From Sediminitomix flava (lineage in GTDB: Bacteria > Bacteroidota > Bacteroidia > Cytophagales > Flammeovirgaceae), in the NCBI RefSeq assembly GCF_003149185.1, contig NZ_QGDO01000001.1, positions 1,302,001 to 1,366,000 of the forward strand: a stretch of 64,000 bases of DNA, given 5' to 3'. The translations under genes were made by a program, and so were the position numbers. Within the stretch, counting starts at the first letter, position 1, and each line of letters starts with the position of its first letter. Positions 19,484 through 27,886 of the stretch are shown here, piece by piece. Under the pieces are notes generated by a model, which was given only the letters and a program-made list of their open reading frames with translations, was not told where the DNA came from and ran no database searches.

Positions 19484-21115
19484 TTATAATTCCAATAGAT
19501 AAGTTACTAGGTTTACATTCTTATTTGTAAGATTCAATTTCTTACGAATTCGTGTTCTTGCCACCTCAATACTTTTTACACTCTGATGAGTAATTGCTGA
19601 AATTTCTTTGCTACTCATATTCAACTTCAAGAAAGTACATATCTTAATTTCACCAGGCGAAAGGTCGGGAGCACACTCTTTCAGTTTTAAATAATAGTCT
19701 TCGTGCACTTGTTGGAAACGAAGCTCAAATTCATTCCACACATCGTCATTCGTACCGTCTTGAAGATCAAATATGATTTTCTGAATCATCTTATGATTTT
19801 CAGGTTTCATCTTGTTTTTCAAATTCAACAAACGCTCAGACACATTGCTGAGTAATTCATTTTTCTTCAATAAAAACAACACAGACGAAGCTAACTCTTT
19901 ATTCTTCACATCTAGATCTTGCTTCTTCAACTCCAGATCTTTTTCTAAACTTTCTTTAGCGAGTTGAATACGCTTATTTCTACTTCGGGCAAGTCTGTAG
20001 TACAAAACAGAAATAATACACCCTAAAGTTAAGATGGAAATAATCAAACCATATCGTAACTCCTTTTTCTGAACTTCCGCTGCTTGAATTTCTCTCTCTT
20101 TTTCAAACTCATAAGTGATCTGTAGCTCTGTTTGCTTACGAATTGAGCTTTCATTGAGTAAAGTATCGCTTAAAGTCTTGTACTTTTTAAACGCATCCAA
20201 TGATTCTTTGTACAGCCCTTTCTTTTCATAAATTTTAGAAAGCTCTACTAATGCTTCTGCTTCAGTTGGCTCTGCTCCTGCTTTTTTAGCCAATGGAATG
20301 GCCTTCTCAATGCTTTCTAATGCTTTATTTAATGAATCTACCTGAAAATAATAGGATGCGAAATAATTGTAAGACTTCGCCATTCCATTCAGATCATTGA
20401 TTTTCTGACGATGAAAAAGTGATAATCTTAGGTATTCTCTAGCCTTTGCGGTGTCTTTTAATTTAAGAGAAAGATAGCCCAAATTATTATAGATACTTCC
20501 TAAATTCTGATGATCTTCAATCAACTCGGCTTCCTTTACTCCTTTCAAATAATATTCGAAAGCTTGCTCATTTTCATCTTTTACTTCATAAATATTCCCG
20601 ATACTATTGTACAAGGTATGCACTTTACCATGTCCTGTTGACTTTCCTTCTACTTCAGTATTATGGTGTAAATACAAAGCTTTATGGTAGTACTCTAATG
20701 CTTCATCCAATTCTTTCATCTGAAAAAATAAAACACCAAGATTATGATAAAGAGGGAATAAGCTATTCGGCTCATTTATCTCTTCTAAAATCTTAAGACT
20801 CTTCAAATAGCTACTTAAGGACTCATCCAGATTACCAATAAACAAAAGGGCATCTCCTAACTTCAAATAGCTTTTTCCTATCAAGTCTTGATCATTTGAT
20901 TTTTTTGCTAGTTCTAAAGCTTGAATAGAATAATCGTATGATTTCCTAAGGTCATCAGCCCAATAATAGCCCGAAATTTCCCACAAAGAACTTACTCTTT
21001 CCTGTACACTTTCGGCATGAGAAAGCTGTGCAAACAAACTATCTTTTTTGAGTTGGTCTTGACCAAATAATACTTGTGGTAATAAAGCTAATGTGAGTAA
21101 GAGTAATCGTGACAT
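19484..21115 (-). CDS. Membrane TPR protein with C-terminal LuxR/GerE-type helix-turn-helix
   Basis: A 543-residue protein: signal peptide or first membrane anchor (1-18), about seven tetratricopeptide repeats (40-330), a transmembrane helix (356-373), a long coiled coil (375-440) and a C-terminal LuxR/GerE-like DNA-binding domain (485-543; LSPGEIKICTFLKLNMSSKE and SVKSIEVARTRIRKKLNL). This is a common Bacteroidota one-piece regulator layout: TPRs outside the inner membrane, DNA-binding domain in the cytoplasm. It has no kinase or receiver domain. The gene is monocistronic with its own terminator and lies just upstream of the two micro-protein/subtilase cassettes, so it is a reasonable but untested candidate regulator of them. 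Family call firm; target unknown. Confidence 0.85.
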   Translation of the reverse strand: MSRLLLLTLALLPQVLFGQDQLKKDSLFAQLSHAESVQERVSSLWEISGYYWADDLRKSYDYSIQALELAKKSNDQDLIGKSYLKLGDALLFIGNLDESLSSYLKSLKILEEINEPNSLFPLYHNLGVLFFQMKELDEALEYYHKALYLHHNTEVEGKSTGHGKVHTLYNSIGNIYEVKDENEQAFEYYLKGVKEAELIEDHQNLGSIYNNLGYLSLKLKDTAKAREYLRLSLFHRQKINDLNGMAKSYNYFASYYFQVDSLNKALESIEKAIPLAKKAGAEPTEAEALVELSKIYEKKGLYKESLDAFKKYKTLSDTLLNESSIRKQTELQITYEFEKEREIQAAEVQKKELRYGLIISILTLGCIISVLYYRLARSRNKRIQLAKESLEKDLELKKQDLDVKNKELASSVLFLLKKNELLSNVSERLLNLKNKMKPENHKMIQKIIFDLQDGTNDDVWNEFELRFQQVHEDYYLKLKECAPDLSPGEIKICTFLKLNMSSKEISAITHQSVKSIEVARTRIRKKLNLTNKNVNLVTYLLEL

Positions 21116-21253
21116 GCGAAGCTATTTGAAAGTTTAATTATCAAAAATAGCAAATATTACTTAATTATTAATGTTTGTTTTTTCACTAAGTACCTTATTG
21201 AATTCCAATAATTCAACATTTGTAGTTAAACCAATATAACTACTGTACAAAAA

Positions 21254-21288
21254 AGAATAGCTCTCACCATTAAATTGTAAGAGCTATT
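21254..21288 (-). terminator. Terminator of the small lipoprotein gene
   Basis: A 10-bp perfect stem GAATAGCTCT/AGAGCTATTC with a 15-nt loop is followed on the minus strand by TTTTTT, 24 nt beyond the lipoprotein stop. Confidence 0.85.
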
Positions 21289-21311
21289 CCATTATTCAAT
21301 AAGAAAATGTG

Positions 21312-21701
21312 TTAGTAGCAAACATATACTTCAGTACAAATAGTCGCATAGAATTTATCTGCATTCAAAACGTAAGTCATTTCACCTATATCAAATAAGA
21401 TATAAGGATATTCTTCACTTTTTAAAGTATGAAATTCTTTGAGCTGATCTTCATTTAACGTAAACCCATCAGCGATAAAAGTTACCTCAGGATAATAGTC
21501 TTCAGACTTAGAAAGTGTACCGATACGAAGGCTTAGCACAGTTTCCTCCTCATGATTAAACTTAAATCCATTAACAGAAACACTTTTACCATCTAAAGAA
21601 GACACTACATACTCAGGACTACTTACCGTTGCATTGATTACATCTTCCTCAGTACATGAAAAAAGAACAAGCGACACTAAAACAAAAAATAACTTACGCA
21701 T
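21312..21701 (-). CDS. Small lipoprotein of unknown function
   Basis: 129 residues with a clear lipoprotein signal: MRKLFFVLVSLVLFSC, with lipidated Cys16 followed by Thr-Glu-Glu-Asp. The mature part is a mixed acidic beta-rich domain with no motif I recognise and two further Cys near the C-terminus (ATICTEVYVCY). It is flanked by its own terminator at 21254-21288 and lies between the porin and the TPR/LuxR-type gene, all on the same strand but with gaps too long for tight coupling. Probably anchored in the outer membrane or surface exposed. Function not predictable. Confidence 0.65.
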   Translation of the reverse strand: MRKLFFVLVSLVLFSCTEEDVINATVSSPEYVVSSLDGKSVSVNGFKFNHEEETVLSLRIGTLSKSEDYYPEVTFIADGFTLNEDQLKEFHTLKSEEYPYILFDIGEMTYVLNADKFYATICTEVYVCY

Positions 21702-21866
21702 TTCTATAAAAAATTAATCTTCTAAAAAAATATATTACCCTATTTCTGAAATAGCCTAATCAAACAATATTCAAGCATATTTTTATTAAAACTCATTCAG
21801 TGTTAGGAGGTCTAAAAATAATTATAAAAACTCATATTATTTATAATTACACTATTGAAATATAAC

Positions 21867-23153
21867 CTATAAAGTCACCCTTCCTCTAATCCCTAAATAC
21901 CACAATGAATTATCTGATGGATTGAATGTGGGTTGATTAATAAATTGAATACTTGGTGTCAGTTCTAAATGAGCTGTAAAATTGATTCGATAAAAGACTT
22001 CTGCTGTTATTTGATCTTTGGTACCAGAAATATTTGGTCTATTCCAACTGAAACTCGTTCCAAGAATATCATAATTCAAGAATCGGTATCCGTGTCCAAT
22101 CTGAATATCGGCATCATAAAATGCATTTTCCCCATTTCCATCTGAAATACCAAATCTGACATACGGAATGAAACGTTCCTTAAAAAACCAATGTGCACTA
22201 AGTGCTACGCCTTGTCCTGATTTTATCCTTGAGCCGCTATTATTTGTATAAGCATCAGAGTGCCAATAAGTCAACGCTACTTTCTTAAAAAAACGTTCTC
22301 CAAAAGAAGGCACAAAACCTACCTCAACGGCTTTCCAAAACTTCCCATTATCAATTTGATCTCCGAAGTTCAAGAATTCGCCATCTTCAAAAAGGTCGCC
22401 TCTCACATCTGATAAGCCTGCCATAATATAGATTTTTTCGGTAGGCCTATAACTAAGAACAAGACCTAATCCTTGATCTGGCCAATTCACTGTCCCACTC
22501 ACCGACGAACCATATCCTATAAAATGCTGCCAAGGAACAATCAAGCCGTGAAAGTTGAAGTAGTTCGTAACATCAACCTTTCCAATCACAAAATGAAATC
22601 GATTATCGAACAAAGCTTGTTGGTAGTTCAATTCAATCATTCGGATACTGTAATCTCGAAAACCTGTAGCTGGCAAACCATAATACCCCGATTCGTTCAA
22701 ACCATGAAACATTGGAGCAGCGTGATCTGAACCTCTATACGAATCCCGATGATTCATCTTGATAAATAACTTCCCTGTATTTTTGCCTTTCTTTCGATTT
22801 ACGACATTCCAACCAGCTTGAATGTCTAATATCCCACTAGCTGCGGTACTTGTATTTTCTGAAGAAATTGTCTCTGTGGCATAGATGAGAAGCGAAGTGT
22901 AATTTATTCCAAACTCAATGCCTGTTTGTTTCGCTAACCGTTCCTTGAAATCATACCAAAACTTTGTATGCTTTACAGGAATTCTATTCTCAAATCGTGG
23001 TGCATTATCTACTTCCAATTGAGCACCTACCGTCTTGGGTCCTCCAAAACCTTCATTATTGATGTAAGAATCTATAGAATCGTTTTGCCCTTGAACACTG
23101 AAATACTGGATGAGTAGAAAAAGCGTACATATACAACTAGGTAATCGTAGCAT
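21867..23153 (-). CDS. Carbohydrate-selective porin, OprB-like
   Basis: A 428-residue outer-membrane beta-barrel with a signal peptide ending SVQGQ (residue 23). The mature protein alternates aromatic and polar residues as in barrel strands. It carries features of the OprB porin family: the FHFVIGKVDVTNYFNFHG stretch near the middle, a strand with GLGLVLSYRPTEKIYIMAGL, and the ending ELTPSIQFINQPTFNPSD followed by a C-terminal strand (WYLGIRGRVTL). OprB-type porins pass sugars and other small polar solutes through the outer membrane. It is separated from the upstream amidohydrolase gene by that gene's terminator at 23199-23229. Substrate unknown; family moderately certain. Confidence 0.75.
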   Translation of the reverse strand: MLRLPSCICTLFLLIQYFSVQGQNDSIDSYINNEGFGGPKTVGAQLEVDNAPRFENRIPVKHTKFWYDFKERLAKQTGIEFGINYTSLLIYATETISSENTSTAASGILDIQAGWNVVNRKKGKNTGKLFIKMNHRDSYRGSDHAAPMFHGLNESGYYGLPATGFRDYSIRMIELNYQQALFDNRFHFVIGKVDVTNYFNFHGLIVPWQHFIGYGSSVSGTVNWPDQGLGLVLSYRPTEKIYIMAGLSDVRGDLFEDGEFLNFGDQIDNGKFWKAVEVGFVPSFGERFFKKVALTYWHSDAYTNNSGSRIKSGQGVALSAHWFFKERFIPYVRFGISDGNGENAFYDADIQIGHGYRFLNYDILGTSFSWNRPNISGTKDQITAEVFYRINFTAHLELTPSIQFINQPTFNPSDNSLWYLGIRGRVTL

Positions 23154-23198
23154 TTTGATGAAATCTAATGTCGTTTATGAATTGGGATCGTATGAAAA

Positions 23199-23229
23199 AG
23201 TCATTGCAACACTAGGTTTACAATGACTT
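23199..23229 (-). terminator. Terminator of the amidohydrolase gene
   Basis: AAGTCATTG/CAATGACTT, a 9-bp stem with a 13-nt loop, is followed on the minus strand by TTTTTC. It begins 11 nt after the amidohydrolase stop and separates that transcript from the porin gene. Confidence 0.8.
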
Positions 23230-23239
23230 CTTTAAATTT

Positions 23240-24592
23240 TTAGTACATATTCTTTAAGACCTTTCCATCTTGGATAAGTACTTTGATATTTTCATTGGGT
23301 ATCACATTTTCGATATCCTCTAAAGGGCTTTTTTCCCAAATGATTACATCGGCATAAGCTCCCTTTTCAATTACTCCTAATGGTCCTTCTCGATAAGGAT
23401 TTCTTGCAGGTCCAGACATTGCTAACACTTTACCAGCATTGTAAGTCACATGTTGCAAAATCTCCCAAGGTTTCCAACCAAAGTTCTTTTCTACCGTGAT
23501 ATTTTGTTTGGCATTTGGTGTATTTTCTGCAAACATATCAGAGCCACTCACAATGAAAACACCGTACTTTTTAGCCCACTCAATCATTTGCTTGGCTCCT
23601 TCATACACTTGTGTTGCCTTTCTCACCTGTTCTGGCGAAAACCAAGGAATTTGACTCGCTTCGGCAAACTGTACAGTGGATACATAACCTTGCAAACTCA
23701 AAACGATATTTTCATCAGCCATTCTTTTTACTGTCTTTTCTGACATTAAAAAACCATGCTCTACACATTTCACACCTGCATCTATCGCACGATTGATCGC
23801 ATCATCATGATAGGCATGTATGGTTGCATAGGTTCTGTTATCTTCTGAGATTTGAACAATCATTTTCATTTCATCAAAAGTATATTCTGTGATTTCTAAT
23901 GGGTCAAATTCACTCGCCACACCACCACTTGCCATTATTTTTGCATAAGCAGCTCCATGTCTGTAGTTCCATCTGGCATGTTTAATGATCTCGTCTATAC
24001 CATCGGCTGTTGCCAAATTCATTGTTCGATGAGGTTGATTTTTCTCTCCCGGAAGCTCATTCCACGGACCTGCATCGCCATGACCTCCTGTAGAACTAAA
24101 AGCTGGCCCAGAAGACCAAATACGAGGTCCTCTCATCACTTTATTTTTAACTGCTTTTGCTATACTTAATGAGTTTCCTGCAATATCTCTGATAGAGGTA
24201 AAGCCCATATCCAAAAGCATATTCATATCTTTATATGCCCATGCACCAATAGCAAACGCATCATAATCTTGAGAACCTGTATAAAAGGCTTTTGGCCCAT
24301 TGAGCATGATATGTGTGTGCATATCAATCAATCCTGGTGTAAGCGTACCTCCTTTTCCATCAATCACCTCAGCATTTTCGGGGGCTTTTAATCCTGTTCC
24401 AATCTCCTCAAACAGGTTATTTTTAATCAAAACATCTTGTTTGACTACTTTATCATCTGCACCACTCCAAACATTCACATTGGTGATGAGCACATAAGTA
24501 TCTTCCTTTTTCTTTTCTTGTGCCAAAAGGCTTGTTGCCATGACAAAACAACTCAGAAGTGTAAGTAATTGAACTTGTCTTAAAGCTTTCAT
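23240..24592 (-). CDS. Secreted metal-dependent amidohydrolase (imidazolonepropionase/Xaa-Pro dipeptidase-like)
   Basis: 450 residues with a signal peptide (ending SLLAQ, residue 25) and an amidohydrolase-superfamily TIM barrel. Visible metal ligands are His92 and His94 (LIDMHTHIM), a probable carbamylated Lys218 (AYAKIMASGG), His259 (TIHAYH), His279 (VEHG) and Asp352 (SGSDMF), the full set for a binuclear site. The flanking beta-sandwich is present at both ends (GGTLTPG near 82; ADVIIWEKSPLEDIENV near the C-terminus). This subgroup includes enzymes acting on N-acyl or Xaa-Pro/Lys/Arg dipeptides; the export signal suggests periplasmic or extracellular action. The AI-2E permease gene ends 40 nt upstream, so the two may be co-transcribed. 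Substrate not assignable from sequence. Confidence 0.88.
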   Translation of the reverse strand: MKALRQVQLLTLLSCFVMATSLLAQEKKKEDTYVLITNVNVWSGADDKVVKQDVLIKNNLFEEIGTGLKAPENAEVIDGKGGTLTPGLIDMHTHIMLNGPKAFYTGSQDYDAFAIGAWAYKDMNMLLDMGFTSIRDIAGNSLSIAKAVKNKVMRGPRIWSSGPAFSSTGGHGDAGPWNELPGEKNQPHRTMNLATADGIDEIIKHARWNYRHGAAYAKIMASGGVASEFDPLEITEYTFDEMKMIVQISEDNRTYATIHAYHDDAINRAIDAGVKCVEHGFLMSEKTVKRMADENIVLSLQGYVSTVQFAEASQIPWFSPEQVRKATQVYEGAKQMIEWAKKYGVFIVSGSDMFAENTPNAKQNITVEKNFGWKPWEILQHVTYNAGKVLAMSGPARNPYREGPLGVIEKGAYADVIIWEKSPLEDIENVIPNENIKVLIQDGKVLKNMY

Positions 24593-24632
24593 TTTATGGG
24601 TTAAAATTAAATATGTGTATTTGAGTTATGGT

Positions 24633-25712
24633 TTATTCTGTTTTCTGATTTGACTGCGCTTCACCTTCTATCCAAGCTATAAATAGTTTGAACCCTAAAG
24701 ACAATACAATTGCACCTGTAAATAGCCCCAAGAAACCTGATAATATAAAGCCCCCAATCGCTCCTAAGAAAATGATGAGCATGGGCACAGGAGCCCCTTT
24801 TCCTAAAAAGATAGGTTTTAAAACATTATCTGAAAGTGTGGCTATAAATATGATGACAGTCCAGATTGTAGCATAAGTAGCTGTTTGGGTAGAGAATAAA
24901 TAGATGATTACCCCTAAAGCGACCAATCCAGGACCAATTTGAATGATACTGAGAATAAGACAGACCAATGCCCAAAGCCCTGCAAAAGGAATTTTAGCAA
25001 ATAAGAAAATGACGCCGAGTAAGGTAGATTGAATAAACGCGACACCTATAATTCCTTTGGTGACATTTCCGATCGTAACTTCCGCTAGTCTAGTAAACTC
25101 TTCACTTTGCTTTTCCCCCACTAGCTTTCCAAAGAATTTTTGGGTAAAACTTTGCGTCCCTTTAGTAGCTAACAAACCTCCAGCTATCACAATAGAGATG
25201 ATAAAAAGCAATACACTTTTCCCTACTCCCAAAGCCTGATTCAGCATCCATTTCCCTAAAGCAGCCAATTGATCTTCGTACTTTTTAAGGACTGCATCTA
25301 AGTTTTCGTGTCCATCCAACCACAACTTATATAAGTCCTTTCCTACAAGAGGCCAATCTGCTATACTTTCTTGTGGAGGAGGCAAATGAAGTGATTTGTC
25401 TTGTAGTGCTTGCCCTAACACCTTAAAGCTTTCTACTAAAGAACTCACTAAAAAAAAGGACGGAATAATAAGTATCGCGATAAAAAAAAGGACCAACAGC
25501 GTCGCACTCAATTTATTACTTGCACCAAGCTTCTTCTGAAACAAGTGATAAATCGGAGCTATGGCCACCGCTATGATAATCCCCCAAATAACTGCCGTTG
25601 AAAAGGGAAGTAAAATAAGTAAGCACCATATCAATAACAGAAAGAGTACTCCTACTCTTAAACTAACCTCAATCGTAAGTTTTGTGATTTCATTGATCTT
25701 CTGATCCTCCAT
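24633..25712 (-). CDS. AI-2E family transporter (PerM/YdiK-like permease)
   Basis: 359 residues with about seven to eight hydrophobic helices. The pattern is typical of the AI-2E transporter family: an N-terminal helix pair (VGVLFLLLIWCLLILLPFST), a soluble segment near 95-150, then a helix-rich C-terminal half with IGPGLVALGVIIYLFST and LSDNVLKPIFLGKG, the latter being the family signature DnvlkP. The length is normal. Members are implicated in export of small molecules or Na+/H+ exchange; the autoinducer role applies to few. The protein should lie in the inner membrane. It is transcribed towards the amidohydrolase gene 40 nt downstream and diverges from the acyltransferase gene. Confidence 0.88.
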   Translation of the reverse strand: MEDQKINEITKLTIEVSLRVGVLFLLLIWCLLILLPFSTAVIWGIIIAVAIAPIYHLFQKKLGASNKLSATLLVLFFIAILIIPSFFLVSSLVESFKVLGQALQDKSLHLPPPQESIADWPLVGKDLYKLWLDGHENLDAVLKKYEDQLAALGKWMLNQALGVGKSVLLFIISIVIAGGLLATKGTQSFTQKFFGKLVGEKQSEEFTRLAEVTIGNVTKGIIGVAFIQSTLLGVIFLFAKIPFAGLWALVCLILSIIQIGPGLVALGVIIYLFSTQTATYATIWTVIIFIATLSDNVLKPIFLGKGAPVPMLIIFLGAIGGFILSGFLGLFTGAIVLSLGFKLFIAWIEGEAQSNQKTE

Positions 25713-25855
25713 AGCTGTAACCGTTTATCTCAGTATAAATTTTGAGATTCGTATTTAGCTTTCTGACTGAAATTTTCAATAATTCTTACACTCGAAATAA
25801 ATCAATAGAAATAGAGTGATTAAACACTATCCAAATAAGTCACTTACCTAAATAG

Positions 25856-25885
25856 TTGATAACTACACCTCCTTTGCTTACTTTG
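25856..25885 (+). promoter_or_regulatory. Predicted promoter of the acyltransferase gene
   Basis: TTG (25856-25858), 19 nt, TTACTTTG (25878-25885) resembles the Bacteroidota sigma-A consensus TTG-N19-TAnnTTTG with one mismatch in the -7 box. It sits 23 nt before the ATG. Confidence 0.45.
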
Positions 25886-25908
25886 GCGATACTTAAGGTA
25901 AATATGAA

Positions 25909-27027
25909 ATGAATAAATTAACAACACAGCACAATTACATCAGTGCTCTTACTCCTTTGAGAGGTATTGCGGCACTATGGGTCGTTATATTCCATATTGA
26001 TGTATCGATTTATTACCGAGACCTTGGAGCTTTGGTCTCTAGAGATGCTACAGGCATTTTATCAAAAGGTTATCTATGGGTTGATTTTTTCTTCCTTCTA
26101 AGCGGTTTTATCATTTGCCATGTTTATGGTCAGAAATTGATCGAGAATTGGAATTTCAAGACAATCAAATCCTTCTTATGGAGTCGATTTAGTCGGCTTT
26201 ATCCTCTCCACTTTTTCACCTTAGTCATCCTTATCATTGGTGTTTGGATAACGCCAAAGTACTTTCCTAATGTGATTGATGGGAGTTGGGTCACCTACTT
26301 TTCGCCTCAAGCCTTGCCTATCCAATTTAGTATGATCAATGCCATGAACCTTTATCATTTCCTTTCTTGGAATATGCCTTCGTGGTCTATTGGAGCAGAA
26401 TGGTGGACCTATACAATTGCGGTTTTCATCATCCCCTTGCTTTATCGAAAAAATACAAGAATCATTCTTCTATCGTCAATACTTGCGATTATAGCTCTTG
26501 GTAGTTTGGTCTATTTACATCCTAATCAGAATTTAGATATAACTTGGGATTATGGCTTTTTGAGATGTCTATTTGAATTTATCATTGGTATTAATATTTA
26601 TCAGTTTTATCAAAAGGAACTAGGAAAAGCTATTCTAAAACTAGACTTTATTATCCCTCTTCTTTTTGTACTGATCATACTTACTTTCCACTATCAATTA
26701 CCCGATCTGATCAACATTCCAATTTTCATCTTACTGATTTTAGCTGCGGCTTATAACCAGAGAAAAGTACGAGCTATATTGGAACGCCCTGTCTTTAGGT
26801 TCTTAGGAGATATCTCATACTCTATGTATCTGGTACATGGAATCTGGTTCTTTGTCTTTTGGTTTATTTTTCCACACTGGAAACAAGCGGAAAACATAAA
26901 TACCCTTTCGATACCTCAAAGGTTAATTTATACACTATTGTTTTTGAGTCTTACCATTCTTTCTTCAGCATTTACCTATTACTTCATTGAAATCAAAGCA
27001 AGAAAAAAATTGAGAAGAATGTATTGA
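25909..27027 (+). CDS. Membrane acyltransferase 3 family protein (OafA/YrhL-like)
   Basis: 372 residues with about ten membrane helices and the acyltransferase-3 hallmarks: an N-terminal LTPLRGIAALWVVIFHIDVS containing the essential His, the WVDFFFLLSGFI segment, an Arg-containing loop (SFLWSRFSRLYPLHF), and the central WSIGAEWWTY. These inner-membrane enzymes transfer acetyl or other acyl groups to sugars of surface polysaccharides, glycolipids or peptidoglycan. It is one of the few plus-strand genes here, diverging from the AI-2E gene and converging on the SPOR-like gene; the shared terminator is at 27036-27065. No glycan biosynthesis genes lie nearby, so the acceptor is unknown. Confidence 0.9.
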   Translation: MNKLTTQHNYISALTPLRGIAALWVVIFHIDVSIYYRDLGALVSRDATGILSKGYLWVDFFFLLSGFIICHVYGQKLIENWNFKTIKSFLWSRFSRLYPLHFFTLVILIIGVWITPKYFPNVIDGSWVTYFSPQALPIQFSMINAMNLYHFLSWNMPSWSIGAEWWTYTIAVFIIPLLYRKNTRIILLSSILAIIALGSLVYLHPNQNLDITWDYGFLRCLFEFIIGINIYQFYQKELGKAILKLDFIIPLLFVLIILTFHYQLPDLINIPIFILLILAAAYNQRKVRAILERPVFRFLGDISYSMYLVHGIWFFVFWFIFPHWKQAENINTLSIPQRLIYTLLFLSLTILSSAFTYYFIEIKARKKLRRMY

Positions 27028-27035
27028 TAAATAAA

Positions 27036-27065
27036 AAAGCGACCTCCTTTACGGGAAGTCGCTTT
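27036..27065. terminator. Bidirectional terminator between convergent genes
   Basis: AAAGCGAC/GTCGCTTT plus an inner CC/GG extension gives a stem of about 11 bp. Minus-strand output is followed by TTTTTT and plus-strand output by an A/T-rich tail. It lies between the acyltransferase and SPOR-like stop codons. Confidence 0.8.
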
Positions 27066-27087
27066 ATATATTTTATAGAAGTTATAA

Positions 27088-27714
27088 TTATCTTCTTTCT
27101 CTTTGCTTATCTTTTGCTTTCGTTGTCTTTAAAACATCTTTGATGTCTTTACGGATATTATCCTCATAAGCAACAATCCAAGCATCTTTCACCCCCATTT
27201 CTCTCATATACTTCTTGAAAGCATCTGCTTCTTCATAATCTCTGAAGTTAGCGATTGTGTATTTCTTTACACCATCTTTATCTTCAACCCAGAAACTTCC
27301 TTGATCTTGGTATTTTGAAAGGTTTTTATTTCTGAAAGCACCTACTTGCACTTTATAAACGATACCTGTATCCCAGTTATCTCCAGCAGAAACAGAAGCT
27401 TTTGCCTCATCTTGTGCCTTTGCTAACTTAGCTCTAAGATCAGATAAATCAGAATCTTTAGATTTAACTTGAGTCTCTAGTTGAGAGTTCTTTTTCTCAA
27501 GATTAGAAATCTCAGACTTTAAGCCAGAAACTTGTCCTTTCAAGCTGTTAAGCTCTTCAGTCATATCTCTCAACTTAAGTGGGTCCATTGATTTCAATTT
27601 CTTCTTCCACTTTTTAATTTCTGCTTTTTTCTCTTTTTTGGATTGAGAGTAAGCTGTCGTCGAAGTAAAAGCAACCCCAACAAATAGAGTCAAAACAATT
27701 AGTATATGTTTCAT
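27088..27714 (-). CDS. Exported coiled-coil protein with SPOR-like C-terminal domain
   Basis: 208 residues: signal peptide (about 1-23, ending TAYSQ), a long coiled coil (about 45-110, regular E/K/L heptads) and a C-terminal domain of about 80 residues (VYKVQVGAFRNKNLSKYQ ... YTIANFRDYEEADAFKKYM) that fits the SPOR fold, which binds denuded septal peptidoglycan in other bacteria. It lies downstream of the penicillin-binding protein 2 gene on the same strand with a 170-nt gap, consistent with a cell-envelope or division role. Convergent with the acyltransferase gene. The SPOR assignment rests on the YKVQVGAF and YTIANF pattern. Confidence 0.7.
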   Translation of the reverse strand: MKHILIVLTLFVGVAFTSTTAYSQSKKEKKAEIKKWKKKLKSMDPLKLRDMTEELNSLKGQVSGLKSEISNLEKKNSQLETQVKSKDSDLSDLRAKLAKAQDEAKASVSAGDNWDTGIVYKVQVGAFRNKNLSKYQDQGSFWVEDKDGVKKYTIANFRDYEEADAFKKYMREMGVKDAWIVAYEDNIRKDIKDVLKTTKAKDKQRERR

Positions 27715-27886
27715 GGTTCTAGTTATTTTCTAATTTTATAACTGAAAATATAGTGTATTCTTTATGAAAAATATAATTATTGAAATAATTATTCCTTGTC
27801 TTCCTTGACATAGCTAAAAAAATAACGAACAGACATCCATTATCATATCTAATAAGGTAAGTATTTCCAAAAAGGAAAAGGCCAGT

